Below are positions 1-11,904 of a stretch of 64,000 nucleotides of DNA, one piece after another (the first letter of the stretch is position 1; the number at the start of each line of letters is the position of its first letter). The translations under genes were made by a program, and so were the position numbers. The notes beneath the pieces are model-generated. The model worked only from the letters and a program-made list of their open reading frames with translations. It had not been told where the DNA came from and searched no databases. Source of the stretch: Larix kaempferi (Eukaryota; Streptophyta; Pinopsida; Pinales; Pinaceae); contig BSBM01000643.1 of NCBI GenBank assembly GCA_027924585.1, positions 18,586,501 through 18,650,500 of the forward strand. The letters run 5' to 3'.

Positions 1-464
1 GCCATGATAGATGTATTTGTTAAAAAATGCATATTAAGTACATTAAACTTTGTGTAAATATAACATGTGTCTTTATATTTCAGAAAAAATTATTTATGAA
101 AAATAATTAAAAGATCGACACGTGATTTTAGGTCAATTACCAATTAAAAAATATATAATTGATTAAAATTTCATATATATTGTTTATTATATAAATTTAT
201 TTGAGAAAAAATTAAGTTTTTATTAAATATTTATTTAATATATATTTAATCTATTTTAATTACAACAACTTAAAATATAAATTCTTAATTATTTATGCTA
301 AATCTCTAAATAATAATATGAAAAACTACATATAATACCCACAATAAAATTTCTGCTTATACATAAATACCGAAACTTAAAATTAAAATATTGTTGACAC
401 ATTAAGAAATTTCTTTGAAAGTGTCAAAATTGTGAAGATATATATGAAAAGATGTAAGTCGATT

Positions 465-1889
465 AGAATTTGTGCTATAAATTATATTTTGTATTTTTTT
501 AAAATAAATTTAAAATATGTTAATAATTTAAATTGATATAAAATTATTATTTTAAAATTTTATATTAATAATATTTGATTTAAAATTATTATTTTAAAAA
601 TTTATATTAATAAAATTTATTAATTTATATTCATAAAATTTTACTCATTTATTATTTAAATTTATTTTTAAATATTTTTAAGCTTTTAAGTTTTAAAAAC
701 TATTTTTTTTCTTTCAAATAACATTATTTTTTAATCATTTTTAACAAAAATATACTATTTTAAAAAAGTTAATTAATTAAACCATTTTATTTCCAAACAA
801 TATACTCATTTTAAAATATATACAATTAAATCTTCTAATTTCACTTATGACTAGTAACTACAAACAAAATAGCTATGATGTATATGCAGTTTGGATAAAC
901 GTCCCTCCAATGTCTATGATATTTGGATATATCGACACAAGTAAATCAATATCCCACACTTTTTTAGGTCATAATATAGTTTGGTTTGATATTTAGATAA
1001 ATCTACACAAACAAATCAATATTTTATGTTTTTTAAAGTTATTTTAATATATAGTTGTAGCTAAGATAAGAACATACTCTCATAAGTTGCATAGTGAAAT
1101 AAGGCATTGAACAATTCCTAAAACACCATGGGTGGAAAGAATGTCATCTTTGTGATAGAATTTGTGTTATAAATTATATTTTGTAATTTTTTAAAATAAA
1201 TTTAAAATACGTTAATAATTTAAATTGATATAAAATTATTATTTTAAAATTTTATATTAATAATATTTGATATAAAATTATTATTTTAAAAATTTATATT
1301 AATAAAATTTTATTAATTTATATTGATAAAATTTTACTCATTTATTATTTAAATTTATTTTTAAATATTTTTAAACTTATTAAGTTTTAAAAACTATTTT
1401 TTCTTTCTTTCAAATAACATTATTTTTTAATCATTTCTAACAAAAATATACTATTTTAAAAAAGCTAATTAGTTAAGCCATTTTTATTTCCAAACAATAT
1501 ACCCATTTTAAAATATATACAATTAAATCTTCTAATTTCAGTTATGACTAGTAACTACAAACAAAATAGTTATGATGTATATGCATTTTGGATAAACGTC
1601 TTTCCAATGTCTATGATATTTGGATATATCGACACAAGTAAATCAATATCCCGCACTTTTTTAGGTCATAATATAGTTTGGTTTGATATGCACTTTTTTA
1701 GGTCATAATATAGTTTGGTTTGATATTTAGATAAATCGACACAAACAAATCAATATTTCACGTTTTTTAAAGTTATTTAATATATAGTTGTAGCTAAGAT
1801 AAGAACATACTCTCATAAGTTGCATAGTGAAATAAGGCATTGAACAATTCCTAAAACACCATGGGTGGAAAGAATGTCATCTTTGTGAA
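465..1889. repeat. Tandem duplication, two units of about 0.7 kb
   Basis: The segment starting at about 465 (TTTGTGCTATAAATTATATT) reappears from about 1160 and stays alignable to the shared end (CACCATGGGTGGAAAGAATG, near 1126 and 1859). The second unit is longer because it carries its own internal duplication of about 43 bp (a second copy of the TTTTTAGGTCATAATATAG segment near 1690-1725). Only scattered substitutions separate the units, so the event looks fairly recent. No coding function is evident. Confidence 0.85.
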
Positions 1890-1908
1890 TCTATGAGCGT
1901 TGAAGATG

Positions 1909-1962
1909 AAAATCACTTTCTCTTAGAGTGCCATGAAAATCACTTTCTCTTAGAGTGCCATG
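1909..1962. repeat. Perfect 27-bp direct repeat
   Basis: Two adjacent copies of a 27-bp unit beginning GAAAATCACTTTCTCTTAGA. This is a small slippage-type duplication just downstream of the 0.7-kb tandem duplication; the local open frame is non-functional in appearance. Confidence 0.85.
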
Positions 1963-2440
1963 CTTACACCCACATTAGTTTAAAGTTTCCTAATCTTTGC
2001 TACAATACAAACCCCCCTAACCTTCTAACATGTCAAAACTATAGCGACCTAGGAATACTTCTTTCTAAGCTTTTGAGCATATGAATCAAATTTATAGCAA
2101 TCCAAATAATTCCTTCTTTTCTCTGAAGGTCCTATAGACCAAGTTAGTCTTAATGGACATTGATCATCATAGTCATTGTGGTCATTATGACAATATATAT
2201 TTTTTAGTAACTCAAAGTGAAGTGAATGATTATTTGCATGGACACTAGTAAATTTCCAAAATCTTAATTTGTGGTAGCTAAAATGTCTTGGAATTCACTA
2301 GCTTCCTTTTTGTTTTACCAAGGCTTTCATGGTTATAATTTCAACATGCCTTTAAAAAATATATCTATAGTTTTTGCATTCCCTCCTTAATCTAGTTGAT
2401 AAAGATATTTAAAATAAACGAGTCATACCTAGTAAGTTAA

Positions 2441-2850
2441 ATGAAAAATTGAATTGCAATTTCAAAACACATAATTAATTACACTAGAATCATATTTTGA
2501 AAACTATAAAAAAATTGAATAATTAAGATTACAACTATAGTGATGTCATAACGGGAAATAAGTGCTTGTTATCCCATGGTGTTGGCCTATTGTGCATTTA
2601 CTAGATTACCCTGACCTATAAGTGTCTAGGGAAGCATTACTATGCATGAAAAATTGAATTGCAATTTCAAAACACATAATTAATTACACTAGAATCATAT
2701 TTTGAAAACTATAAAAAAATTGAATAATTGAGATTACAACTATAGTGATGTCATAATGGGAAATAAGTGCTTGTTATTCCATGGTGTTGGCCTATTGTGC
2801 ATTTACTAGATTACCGTGACCTATAAGTGTCTAGGGAAGCATTACTATGC
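2441..2850. repeat. Tandem duplication of a 205-bp unit
   Basis: Unit 1 is 2441-2645 and unit 2 is 2646-2850. Both start ATGAAAAATTGAATTGCAAT and end GGGAAGCATTACTATGC. I find only a handful of differences (for example AATTAAG/AATTGAG and ACGGG/ATGGG), so the duplication is young. Confidence 0.92.
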
Positions 2851-3347
2851 ATTACCATCTTGCAGAAAGTATACAAATTTCTCTCTCATCAGAGGGAGGG
2901 TGAGTTTCATATGCATATTTTATTGCAGATAGAAAATCAAAGTAGTTTTTATATCATGAGTGTTGGGCCACATGGTTTCTGCATCTGTATACTTACACCT
3001 ATATTTTGGTACGAAAATATCATTAGACTAAGATGCTAACAAAAGTGCCTTTCAATGCATAATCAGACCTGGACTTAGTAGAAAATAGTGTCACCCTAGA
3101 AATCAAACTAGAGATCAACATTTTCATTTTCTATGTTTACTTGTAGAGCCTAGATAATACAAACTCCAAGCAAGACTTGTGACTAATTCATAAATCCTAT
3201 ACAAGAAAGCAAGAACTATATTCACAAACATGTACATGTAGTGACCCTTGTTAATATATATTGATTTAATATAGTTTCAAACAAGTGACCTAACAAAGAG
3301 TGTCTTAACAATATACCCATTCACCATCTATTCTATGCCTAATGGCC

Positions 3348-3369
3348 AATAATAATAATAATAATAATA
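3348..3369. repeat. AAT microsatellite
   Basis: About seven AAT units in a row within AT-rich spacer DNA. Confidence 0.85.
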
Positions 3370-3582
3370 TCGTCAACTACCACAACCTATTTTTAAAATG
3401 GTTGATATACACTTAATAATTATATTTAAAAATGATGGAAAATGGAACCTAAAAATGTTGTTGTGCTAGTAATAAGAAAGCTTATCAATATATACCAACA
3501 AAATTTAAAAATATAAATGTGCTAAAGCACAACCTCATTTTTAAAAGTTGTTGATATATATATATATTATATTTATATATAC

Positions 3583-4888
3583 TACTGGGCTACCCAGGTG
3601 CTCACAGACTGTGGCGGAACGTCGGAATTCAAGCCTCCCTGGATGGCAAACATGTTTTCCTTCGTTACCACAGATCCCAGAAATATAGAATACATTGTCA
3701 AAACCAAGTTTAGCAGCTTCCCCAGGGGAATTTATTATAAATGTATTTTCGACAATCTTCTGGGCGACGGAATCCTCAAGGAAAACGATGAGTTCGTTTT
3801 TTCACTCGCCGGCGCATAAAAATCATATGGTTGCGACAATCGATAAGTCCAATCACTGTAAATTGCTCGTAGAGCTCGAAGACGCTTGCCAAACCGGTTT
3901 GGCTGTGGATATTCAGGAGCTATTTATTCGATTTGGTCTGGATAACATGTGTACTATTGCTCTTGGAGTAGATCTGGGTTCCCTCACTCCGGCTGGACGA
4001 GATGTTGGGATAGCAGAAGCTTTTGAAGAGGCAGTGGACGCGACCATCAGGCGGTTCGTCGTTCCTTATAGCATATGGAAAACAATGAGGTTTTTGGGCA
4101 TTGGCAGCGAAGGAAAGCTCAAGGCCTCTCTGCAAACCATTGATGAATTTGCTGCCGAGATGATCAGCCTCAGACGGAAAGAATTACTCCAAAATAATGA
4201 AAATGTTGAACGATGTGACATGTTGTCTAATGGCGGTCGTTTGTTGTGTGATAAACAGATCCGAGACATGTGCATCAACTTCATTCTTGCTGGCCGGGAC
4301 ACTACTTCCGTTGCGCTCTCCTGGTTCTTCTGGCTGCTTATTCAACATCCAACCGTGGAAGAAAACATTTTGTCTGAATTACGGCAGATCAGCAGACGAG
4401 GATCGAATCCCACTTGGTTTACGGTAGATGATCTGAAAGAGATGCAGTACTTGCAGGCTGCGCTATCTGAAACATTAAGGCTATATCCGTCGCTCCCTAT
4501 AAACTATAAAGAAGTGATACAAGACCAGGTATTGCCCGACGGGTCACAATTGAAAAAGGGAACAAATCTCATATTTCCAATATACTCCATGGGAAGGATG
4601 GAGAATATCTGGGGAACAGACTGCAGGGAATTCAAGCCCGAGAGATGGCTGCGAGAGGGCTTGTTTGTGCCGGAATGTGGCTATAAATACTCAGTGTTCA
4701 ATGCAGGGCCAAGAGTTTGCCTGGGGAAGGATTTTGCTCGTTTGGTTATGAAATGGGTGGCAGCGTCTCTTGTTTATCGATATCGTCTGAAAATGGTGAA
4801 GGATGTGATGGCCGAGCCTAAGCTAGGAATAAATCTGTTCATGAAGACTGGGTTGGTGGTCACCCTGCATCCACGATCAGAAATATAG
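3583..4888 (+). pseudogene. Cytochrome P450 pseudogene, CYP86 clan (fatty-acid hydroxylase-like)
   Basis: Seen: homology starts in frame 1 at about 3583 (WATQVLTDCGGTSEF) and runs to about 3790. It then shifts to frame 2 and runs to the TAG at 4886-4888. The C-terminal part keeps the I-helix motif AGRDTT, the K-helix ETLR, PERW, and the haem loop FNAGPRVCLGKDFA with its Cys codon at 4718-4720. Lost: roughly the first 90-100 residues (ER anchor and proline hinge) and, at the frame change, the C-helix W-x-x-x-R that contacts a haem propionate. Family knowledge: CYP86, 94, 96 and 704 members of this clan hydroxylate fatty acids or alkanes for cutin, suberin and wax, on the ER. Inference: a dead copy. 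CTACCCAG at about 3590-3597 could be a 3' splice site, so a first exon might lie left of the window, but the internal deletion would still disable it. Subfamily is not assigned. Confidence 0.9.
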
Positions 4889-4980
4889 CCACAGGATGTT
4901 GAGATACTATGGAAAAAGGGTCAATGTCGAGTTATCCTCTGGTATGTTATTATTATGACATGTTGCATTAGTACAGTTAC

Positions 4981-5147
4981 TTAATTGGTAGGTTACAAAT
5001 TAGGTATTATTGTTATTTATTTAGAATTTGGAACTAAATAAACTTTTAACATTTCCTAAATTAACTTAATTGGTAGGTTACAAATTAGGTATTATTGTTA
5101 TTTATTTAGAATTTGGAACTAAATAAACTTTTAACATTTCCTAAATA
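4981..5147. repeat. Tandem duplication of an 85-bp unit
   Basis: TTAATTGGTAGGTTACAAAT occurs at 4981 and again at 5066, and the following 60-odd bases match through CATTTCCTAAAT. The unit lies just 3' of the P450 pseudogene. Confidence 0.9.
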
Positions 5148-5149
5148 AT

Positions 5150-7190
5150 TTAGGAAGATAATTCTTCTTATTCAATCTGAAATTGTAAAATATAAACATT
5201 TATTTAGAATTATGTATGTACTTTGGTATTGAAATAAAATGAACAAATTCCATACAGTGAGAATTTAATAAAAAACATTCAAACAATGTCTAATACATTG
5301 GTGGGAATAAGTATTTAGGTCTGGTTTGTTATATTACATGAAGTGTGAAAGTTATCAAACAACTTAGAAGCTGGTATGCTTCATGTGTCCATATATTTTT
5401 ATAAGGGAAATATATGTAAAGTGGATTTAGTAAGGAAATATGAGCATGGCTATAAAGTTTTGAGATGGTAATATGAGGTGTATATATGTAGATTTATCCT
5501 TAACATAATCAATAAAGTGTAATGTGTTTTACTCATCAGTATAGATCCATCTTAAACCGCTATTTATCAAGCACCAAGAGTTAAACCGGTATCTATCAAG
5601 CACCGAGAGGGATCCAAATTTTTTAAATTTAAACTCAAGAAATTTGATCTCTTTGGATTGATAGATCCACGTTTAAGTTTTAAGTTTTTTTATTCTATAA
5701 ACGAACATCTATCTTTTAATTACTTTTCATAATATTTTATTTTATGAACCAACATGGATTTTTTTAATTATTTTGTTAGTAACATCATCTCCCCCATCTC
5801 AGTTCGAGTTCATATTCACTCTCTCTTCTCTATTCTCATTCTACTATCTTAATCTTAAAGTCATGTAAAAGGGTGATGGTGCACTTCTAGTTGCATATAG
5901 TCAAGGGAGGATTTTTATTTAGAAATTATGGATATTTTATATGTTGCCTCTTTAATAGACATATCATGAGAGACACAACTCGAAATACCAAGTACTTCAT
6001 GTAATATTTCCAATTAAAATTTACATTCGAGCCATTTCCCTCATGGTATTTTCATGGTGATTTTGGGATGATATTGTACGTGCTTGATATCATATTTTTG
6101 AAAATTTTGTCTATGTTGTGAGCTACATATGGAGTTAAATTGATGTCGCAAATAATGTATGTAGACCCCTAAAGTATTATTATAGTTTGTGACATAAATT
6201 CAAGGGCCCCTGTCTACTTTTTCTTCAAAATTACATGCCCTATAAGATGTTGATTGTTGGATGACCTATTCGACCCTAAAACCTGATACAATGATGCACA
6301 TATGTTGTACTTGATGTCCCCTAATAGATCTAGTTCTCATATTGAATATTAGTGAAGTCCGTATAGTGTTTGGAAGGGAAACTAGTGGTAGACCTAGGGG
6401 GATTTTCACCAATCCAATTGACTAGTTTTGCTCCAAATATTCACTCCTTGAAAATTGCCTACCATGGATGTTTATAGCAGGTGTTTGGGTTTCTAGTGAT
6501 TGTATTAAAGTGTCCTATACCCTCCCAAGTCCCTCCTTGCACCATTCAAAAACATTTACACACTACAACTTGAGTTCATGCAAATCACTATACCTGCATT
6601 TAATGCAGATGGTTAATGATGGGGCCTATGAATCCAAGCTCAATTTTCTATATTACCCACCCCTCTTTCCTTTTAGAAATAAAACATTGTAAGGAAAGTA
6701 ATTATCCATAACAATATGAAGAACATTTGGCTTGCCTCTTTCACCATTATCAACACATTAACGTGTTCTTGACCAGTAGTTGAAGGTTTAGTAGAAACAA
6801 ATGAAAGCGAATAGAAATAGAAATAATTTATGTTGGCATATTAGTCAGTTGGTACCTAAATACTATCTCTTTCGAGCTTCTCTTCTCTTTCTTATGCATC
6901 TTCCAATATCTTATAGTTTGGTTTTTTTCCATCCTTATTATGATTGCAGTGGGTACAATGCCCTTGAAAAGCAAGCACAAGAAATATTTGTTATTTTTCC
7001 TTTATTAAATTGACTTCTGCATCTTCCAATATCTTATAGGGTGTGTGCAAGAAGATGAGGGTCACTTTAGATGCAATCCTACTTTTTCAAAACTCGTTCC
7101 TGATACATAAAAACATAACGTGTTTTTGATACTTAGCACTTGCCATGGTAAAACCCGAGCTTGACATGTCACTGGACATGTAGGATAGGT
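5150..7190. other. Non-genic spacer
   Basis: No open frame with recognisable content on either strand. A short imperfect duplication (TATCAAGCACC, near 5567 and 5596) is the only local structure I noticed. Confidence 0.6.
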
Positions 7191-7194
7191 AACC

Positions 7195-7262
7195 ATAATG
7201 CGTACGCATTATAGAACTACAAAACGCGTACGCGTTATGTAGTTACAAAACGTGTACACGTT
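7195..7262. promoter_or_regulatory. Array of three perfect palindromes at exact 26-bp spacing
   Basis: Seen: ATAATGCGTACGCATTAT (7195-7212), AACGCGTACGCGTT (7223-7236) and AACGTGTACACGTT (7249-7262). Their centres are at 7203.5, 7229.5 and 7255.5, exactly 26 bp apart. Each is centred on GTAC, the core recognised by plant SBP-box (SPL) factors, and the last also carries ACGTG. Inference: this could be a cluster of dimer-binding sites upstream of the gene at 8680, or simply a decayed three-unit tandem repeat. No binding evidence exists here. Confidence 0.5.
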
Positions 7263-8671
7263 ATTGAAATCTAAAATCAATTTAAAAACACAGTCCCGAC
7301 CACCCTCGACCACCCGCGATGCTCTTCACGCATCATAAACGTGAAATAGAGGTTGGACGAGGACGGTTTGTGTGCCCTAGAGTATTGGTGGAGCTCAATT
7401 TAGTTGGAGGGGAGGCAAATTCAACGGCAGAATGTCATCTAATCAGGTAATTCATTCACCCATACCATTGTTTTGTCATTTCTTAACCTAAATTACTATA
7501 TTTTTATTGTTTAAAACAACCTGGTTTTGTAATATTTATAAAATTGGGAATAACCCAATCTCTAATTAAATTCACATCTCCCTCAACCAAGATGAGTGAA
7601 TAATTAAAATGAATCCTTTTTCAAAAACTCAAAAATTCCTAATCCAACCAAAAATTGAAAAAAATAGAACTCCTCCCTTTCTACAATGTATCAATCCACA
7701 TGAAACCCAAATTTCCAACCCTCAAAGGCCATTTTCCATGATACTAATTAAATAATTTTCCTTCGTAATGGCCATAACAAGATGAAATGCATGCACAAGC
7801 GTGAATAGAAAAAATGCAAAAAAAATTAGTAACTTGGTTTCTCAAAATTTCATCACAATAATTTGTCCATGAACATAATCAAAATTTCATCAGAAGTGTA
7901 TGTAGCTATACATTGCCTCTTACTTAAGCACCCTTGACTAAATGCCAAAACGCATTAACAAAGTGTCTCTCGGGCCTGCCCTATCCACACCCTTGATCAA
8001 TCTACTCAACGCTTAGGGACCGTCGATTCAACTGAAAGACTTCATATAGAAAATCACTATGTTTTTTATTTAATTTTTTGAACTTGCCATACAATGTAGA
8101 GATCGATTTTGTAGAGAGAAATTGTCTCTGTTTTGAGAAGTTGACATTGTTGTTATTGTCATTCTAGTCACAATCTCTAGTTGATTATTCAACATATTAA
8201 TCATTGATAGTCATCTCAAGTACATATGTAATCATATTGGCAAGACAAACTCATACATATCCATTTCATTCCATGCCACTTTGTCCTCCCCTCCAACCAC
8301 AAGGCATAATATGTTGAAATCAATAAATTTAATGTTAGCTTATGAAGTTGACGGAAATATTGTTTTCTACAAGGGACGTAAAGGCCAAAACATGTCAAAA
8401 TAACACTCCTAAATTCTAAGAAGTCTAAACCCAAGTTTGCATGGAAAAGTCACCAATGAGGGTTAAGAAGTGCCTTAACTTCTAGAAATAAGTTGAACGA
8501 AACTAACTTATTAATTGTTAAATGTTTAATTTTAAGTTTTAAATGTATGTAAGTGAATGCCATTAAATTGCTTACTTGAGTTTGGTTTAATACATTTTCA
8601 ATTTTGAAGAGACGTCATTATATACCATGTATATGTTTCTAATGATTTTTGTATTGATGTTTTTATTGTAG
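7263..8671. other. Spacer upstream of the multi-exon gene; possible leader or lost first exon
   Basis: No confident coding sequence. Positions 7432-7446 read ATG plus four codons directly followed by a GTAATT donor, which could be a tiny first exon, but its phase does not join productively to the next visible acceptor (TTTTTATTGTAG ending 8671). The remainder is AT-rich. Confidence 0.4.
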
Positions 8672-8679
8672 TTGCGGCT

Positions 8680-10802
8680 ATGGACACCAATGCCGAGATA
8701 CTTATTGAGCTTTCCCACTTGAGGGGCATTAGTGCAGATTTTAGTGGTGGTGACAGGATTCGCCGCTCGCTTGCATCAACCTTGGATGCAATTGTTGACA
8801 CCATTTCACAGTCTAGCAATGTACTATATGATATTACATCATATAGAGAAAGAAAAATACAACAATATGCTGATGGGCTAGACTACAATGCAATAAAAAA
8901 GTTGAAAATATCCAAAAAGCTCATATTTGCATTGTTTAGGGACCCTCGGATGGGGGAAATCGCAAATGCAAACAGGCCGCATATCTCCATTGAGTGGTGC
9001 ACGTTTCAACCATTTGTTGATAACTGGATGGACAGATGGTACATGGTTTTTGATATGCCACCACACAACAACAGGGAAATTCCCTTGTATTTCCTTCGAA
9101 AGAGGTACGCAGAGTTCGTGTTACATAAACACGTAAACTATTTTGACATCTTGCAGTTTCAGGGGATCAGTGGGGGGATGACCCAAAACCGACCCAATGC
9201 GAGGCTTCGAGACCAGGATCGCCCTATCCCTACACCTCATAGGTAGTTTCCTGGGCCAAATGTCCCACCTGCACATCATATTATTCCACAGACACGTGAT
9301 GCATTTTTGAGTTTGGCACGGGCGGTTGTTCGCCATGGCACTATGGTTTAGCATATGGGCGAGGAAGGGACATCTGTCCCTGCTGTTGTACATACACCAG
9401 CTCATCACCATGCAAGACCATCCACTAGTGTAGGACCATCCACTAGTGCAGGACCATCGACACATCCGCATCCTAGTACTGATCCTCCAAGTGCACATCA
9501 TGTGATTGTCCCTGCTATGGTCTTTCCTCAAATGTTTCCTTCAGTGGGTTTTTGAGAGAGGTATGTAGATGGTTAATTGTAATAAATTCTTCATTTATTT
9601 TTGTCTTTGTACACATATATATAGTTTGAGCTAATATATTAATTTTGTGAACTTGAAGTTGATGCTTTATGCCGGCAGCGACACTCTAGAGCCAGATGTT
9701 CCAAACTCTACAGGGGGGCATGATGTTACCCATTTGGCAGGCCCATCTTATATAGAACCTATTGCAGTATCTCACACTGAGGTAAACATTTTAAAATTTC
9801 AGTTTTTTAATACTTGTTAATTTGTTAATGTCCACATACTTTACATTTTAGTTCACTAATGCTATCTACGGCCTAATATTTACAATTATTAAATTTGCAG
9901 ATGGCAGATCCTTCACTGGGGCAAGGTAATGTGGAGGTAGCACCCATGGTCGTACCGTCCGATGAAACATCTGGCCTCCAGGTAAACAATTAAAAATGAC
10001 ATTTTTTAAATACATGTTTGTTTGTTGAATCATGCATGTCTAACTACATGAACACTTGCTGACTGTAGGCACCATCCGAGACATCTGGACCATTGTCTGG
10101 ATTTGTATCTCCCGCCAGGCCATTTGTGAACAAGGGTCATGTGTATGTGAGGCATTCGACTCCTAGAAAGAATCCAGCTGCCCACGATCATGGGATTACT
10201 CACACCATGGTAATGTATATCCTTCGATGATATTTGTTGTTTAACATGAAATCCAATGCATAAATCATTTTTGTTAATGTTTGAATTGCATGTTTACTGC
10301 ATCAGGAAGCCGAGTTGTCTACTGAAAACCTCATATCGATGGTTGATGCAGCCGTCAGTGCCGCATCTGCAATGGAAACTGATCACACCCAAGTATGTAA
10401 CTATTTCAACATTATCAAATTTACATAGTTTATTATTATTGTCTATTGTTTATTCATGCATTTCTAACTATTTCAACATTTTTTCATTGTAGCCACCACC
10501 ACCAGGAGCAGTTCCTAGCCCCCCTGGTTCGACCATCTTAGATGTTCAACCAATGGCTCCATCTGCTACACAAGCAACGCAATCTCCTATGTCAGTTGAG
10601 GTGAGATGTCCTTCAGTGACCAAGTGTTTCATGCACTTTCCATGCACTAGTTGATAATTGTTGAGCTAATGTATTAGTGTACATAGTTAGTTGAATTTAA
10701 CAATTGATATTTAATTTGCAGGATCCAGAGACGCACACTGATCCTAGAGATGTGCCTAAAGGATCAACGTTGGGAAAGAACAAGAGGAAGCTTGAGTTTT
10801 GA
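8680..10802 (+). pseudogene. Unrecognised multi-exon plant gene, probably a pseudogene (two nonsense codons, one indel)
   Basis: Start: ATG at 8680 follows an intron-like acceptor (TATTGTAG, 8671) in a good context. Frame 1 is open to 9243. The same frame then shows TAG at 9244 and 9349 but keeps protein-like composition to about 9552, where a T-run appears one base short of joining in phase to the donor at 9561. Later exons: 9659-9781, 9901-9981, 10069-10209, 10306-10392, 10493-10600 and 10722-10802. All are multiples of three, all phase 0, with GT..AG introns of 87-121 bp. The N-terminal 190 residues are globular, with a Trp/Phe/His-rich part (SIEWCTFQPFVDNWMDRW). The rest is rich in Pro, Ser, Thr and His and ends in a basic cluster GKNKRKLEF, possibly a nuclear signal. 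I do not recognise the family. The stops fit CAG-to-TAG decay. An alternative is a gene whose transcript removes the stops by unusual splicing; I saw no good sites for that. Confidence 0.6.
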
Positions 10803-11115
10803 TGTGTCTTATGGGATATATGTACATTTGGATACATGTACATGTGGCTTTGATAGTTTTGGATAGTTTTGGACACATGTGCTTTTGGATACTTTTGGAT
10901 ATATATGTATTTTTCGATACATTCACTTTTGGAGACATGTACATTGACTTCATTGTGCATGTACTTTTGGAGACATGTACATTGACTTCATTGGATACAT
11001 TTAATTTTGGATACTTTTGGATATATATGTACATTTGGATACATGTACTTTTGGAGACATGCACTTTTGGATACTTTTGGATACATGTACTTTTGGAGAC
11101 ATGCACATTGACATT
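10803..11115. repeat. Degenerate minisatellite directly after the stop codon
   Basis: Repeated blocks of the type TTTTGGATACATGTAC and TTTTGGAGACATGTACATTG alternate about a dozen times, starting at the TGA of the preceding gene. The unit is a variable mix of 16-bp half-units. Because of its periodicity it yields open frames on both strands; these are not genes. It would form the 3' untranslated region of the upstream gene if that were transcribed. Confidence 0.85.
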
Positions 11116-11252
11116 TCACTTATAAATGAATGATACATTTCACTTTGTATTTGTTCTTCGGTTTCCACGTATTCTTGTGTCAATCTAATGTGTTGATTTG
11201 TGTGGATTATCTATTACTCATGAATGCGCTATGTCAAAAGAACAAACTATTA

Positions 11253-11525
11253 TATTTAAAGGTTTCAACGACCTCACTACATGCGTGCACTAATTGGTAT
11301 CTAATTAAAATTTGTGATTTTGGATGATCATTACAAGTTATGTCAAAGTTCTTGCTTGTGTAATTTAATCAAACTAAGTGCAATACCGTGTTTTTCAAGG
11401 TTTCAACGAACTCACTCATGCACACTAATTGGATAGGTGTAATTAAAATTTGTGAGTTTGGATGATTAAATTACAAGTTAAGTCAATGTTCAAGTGTAAT
11501 TTAATAAAACTAAGTGCAATACATG
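11253..11525. repeat. Imperfect tandem duplication of about 135 bp
   Basis: The block AAGGTTTCAACGACCTCACT ... AAACTAAGTGCAATAC at about 11258-11381 recurs at about 11397-11522 with several small indels. No coding content. Confidence 0.8.
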
Positions 11526-11904
11526 CTACACATTTCATCAACGCCCAATATTTGATTGTACAATTAGATTCAACACTACATATGAGTAACTACATACAAG
11601 TGCTCAAAGCAACATTGGTGAAAGGAACAAATGTTACCTCGGGATTCGAGAAATAAAGTGCCTTCTAATGTTGGTTGGGAAGGATATGCTTGGTCATCCT
11701 TATGGCTTGGAGGTCATCTTCATGTAGATAAGTACTCTTGTTGTCATGTGTCATTAAGGTTTTTTCATGTGGTAAAACCCTTCAAGGTTAGGGTTTGTTC
11801 ATGGTTTCATTGTACTTTATTTCTAAACATATAATTATTCTAAGAAAGGTTGCTAGGTTTTCCTCCCCATGAGGGTTTCTCGGGATAAAATGTTGTGTCT
11901 CTTG

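Larger units (their letters stand above)
1..3582. other. AT-rich non-genic stretch left of the P450
   Basis: I see no coding region here. The sequence is very AT-rich with many T and A runs, and the only open frames are short and have no recognisable motif. It contains the tandem duplications and the AAT microsatellite listed separately. A TA-rich tract (about 3551-3580) ends immediately before P450 homology starts. Confidence 0.7.

Noticed and set aside
3695-3823. The first 43 codons of the frame-2 P450 open frame as its N-terminus
   Set aside because: These codons overlap the frame-1 P450 homology and do not resemble P450; the real homology in frame 2 starts only at about 3790-3830.
9121-9531. 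Minus-strand frame rich in Met, Trp and Cys
   Set aside because: It is the complement of the His/Pro/Ser-rich coding exon; the composition is that of an antisense shadow.
10697-11183. Lys/Ser/Tyr-rich open frames on the minus strand with repeated HVSKSTCIQ
   Set aside because: They are products of the minisatellite periodicity, which stays open in several frames.
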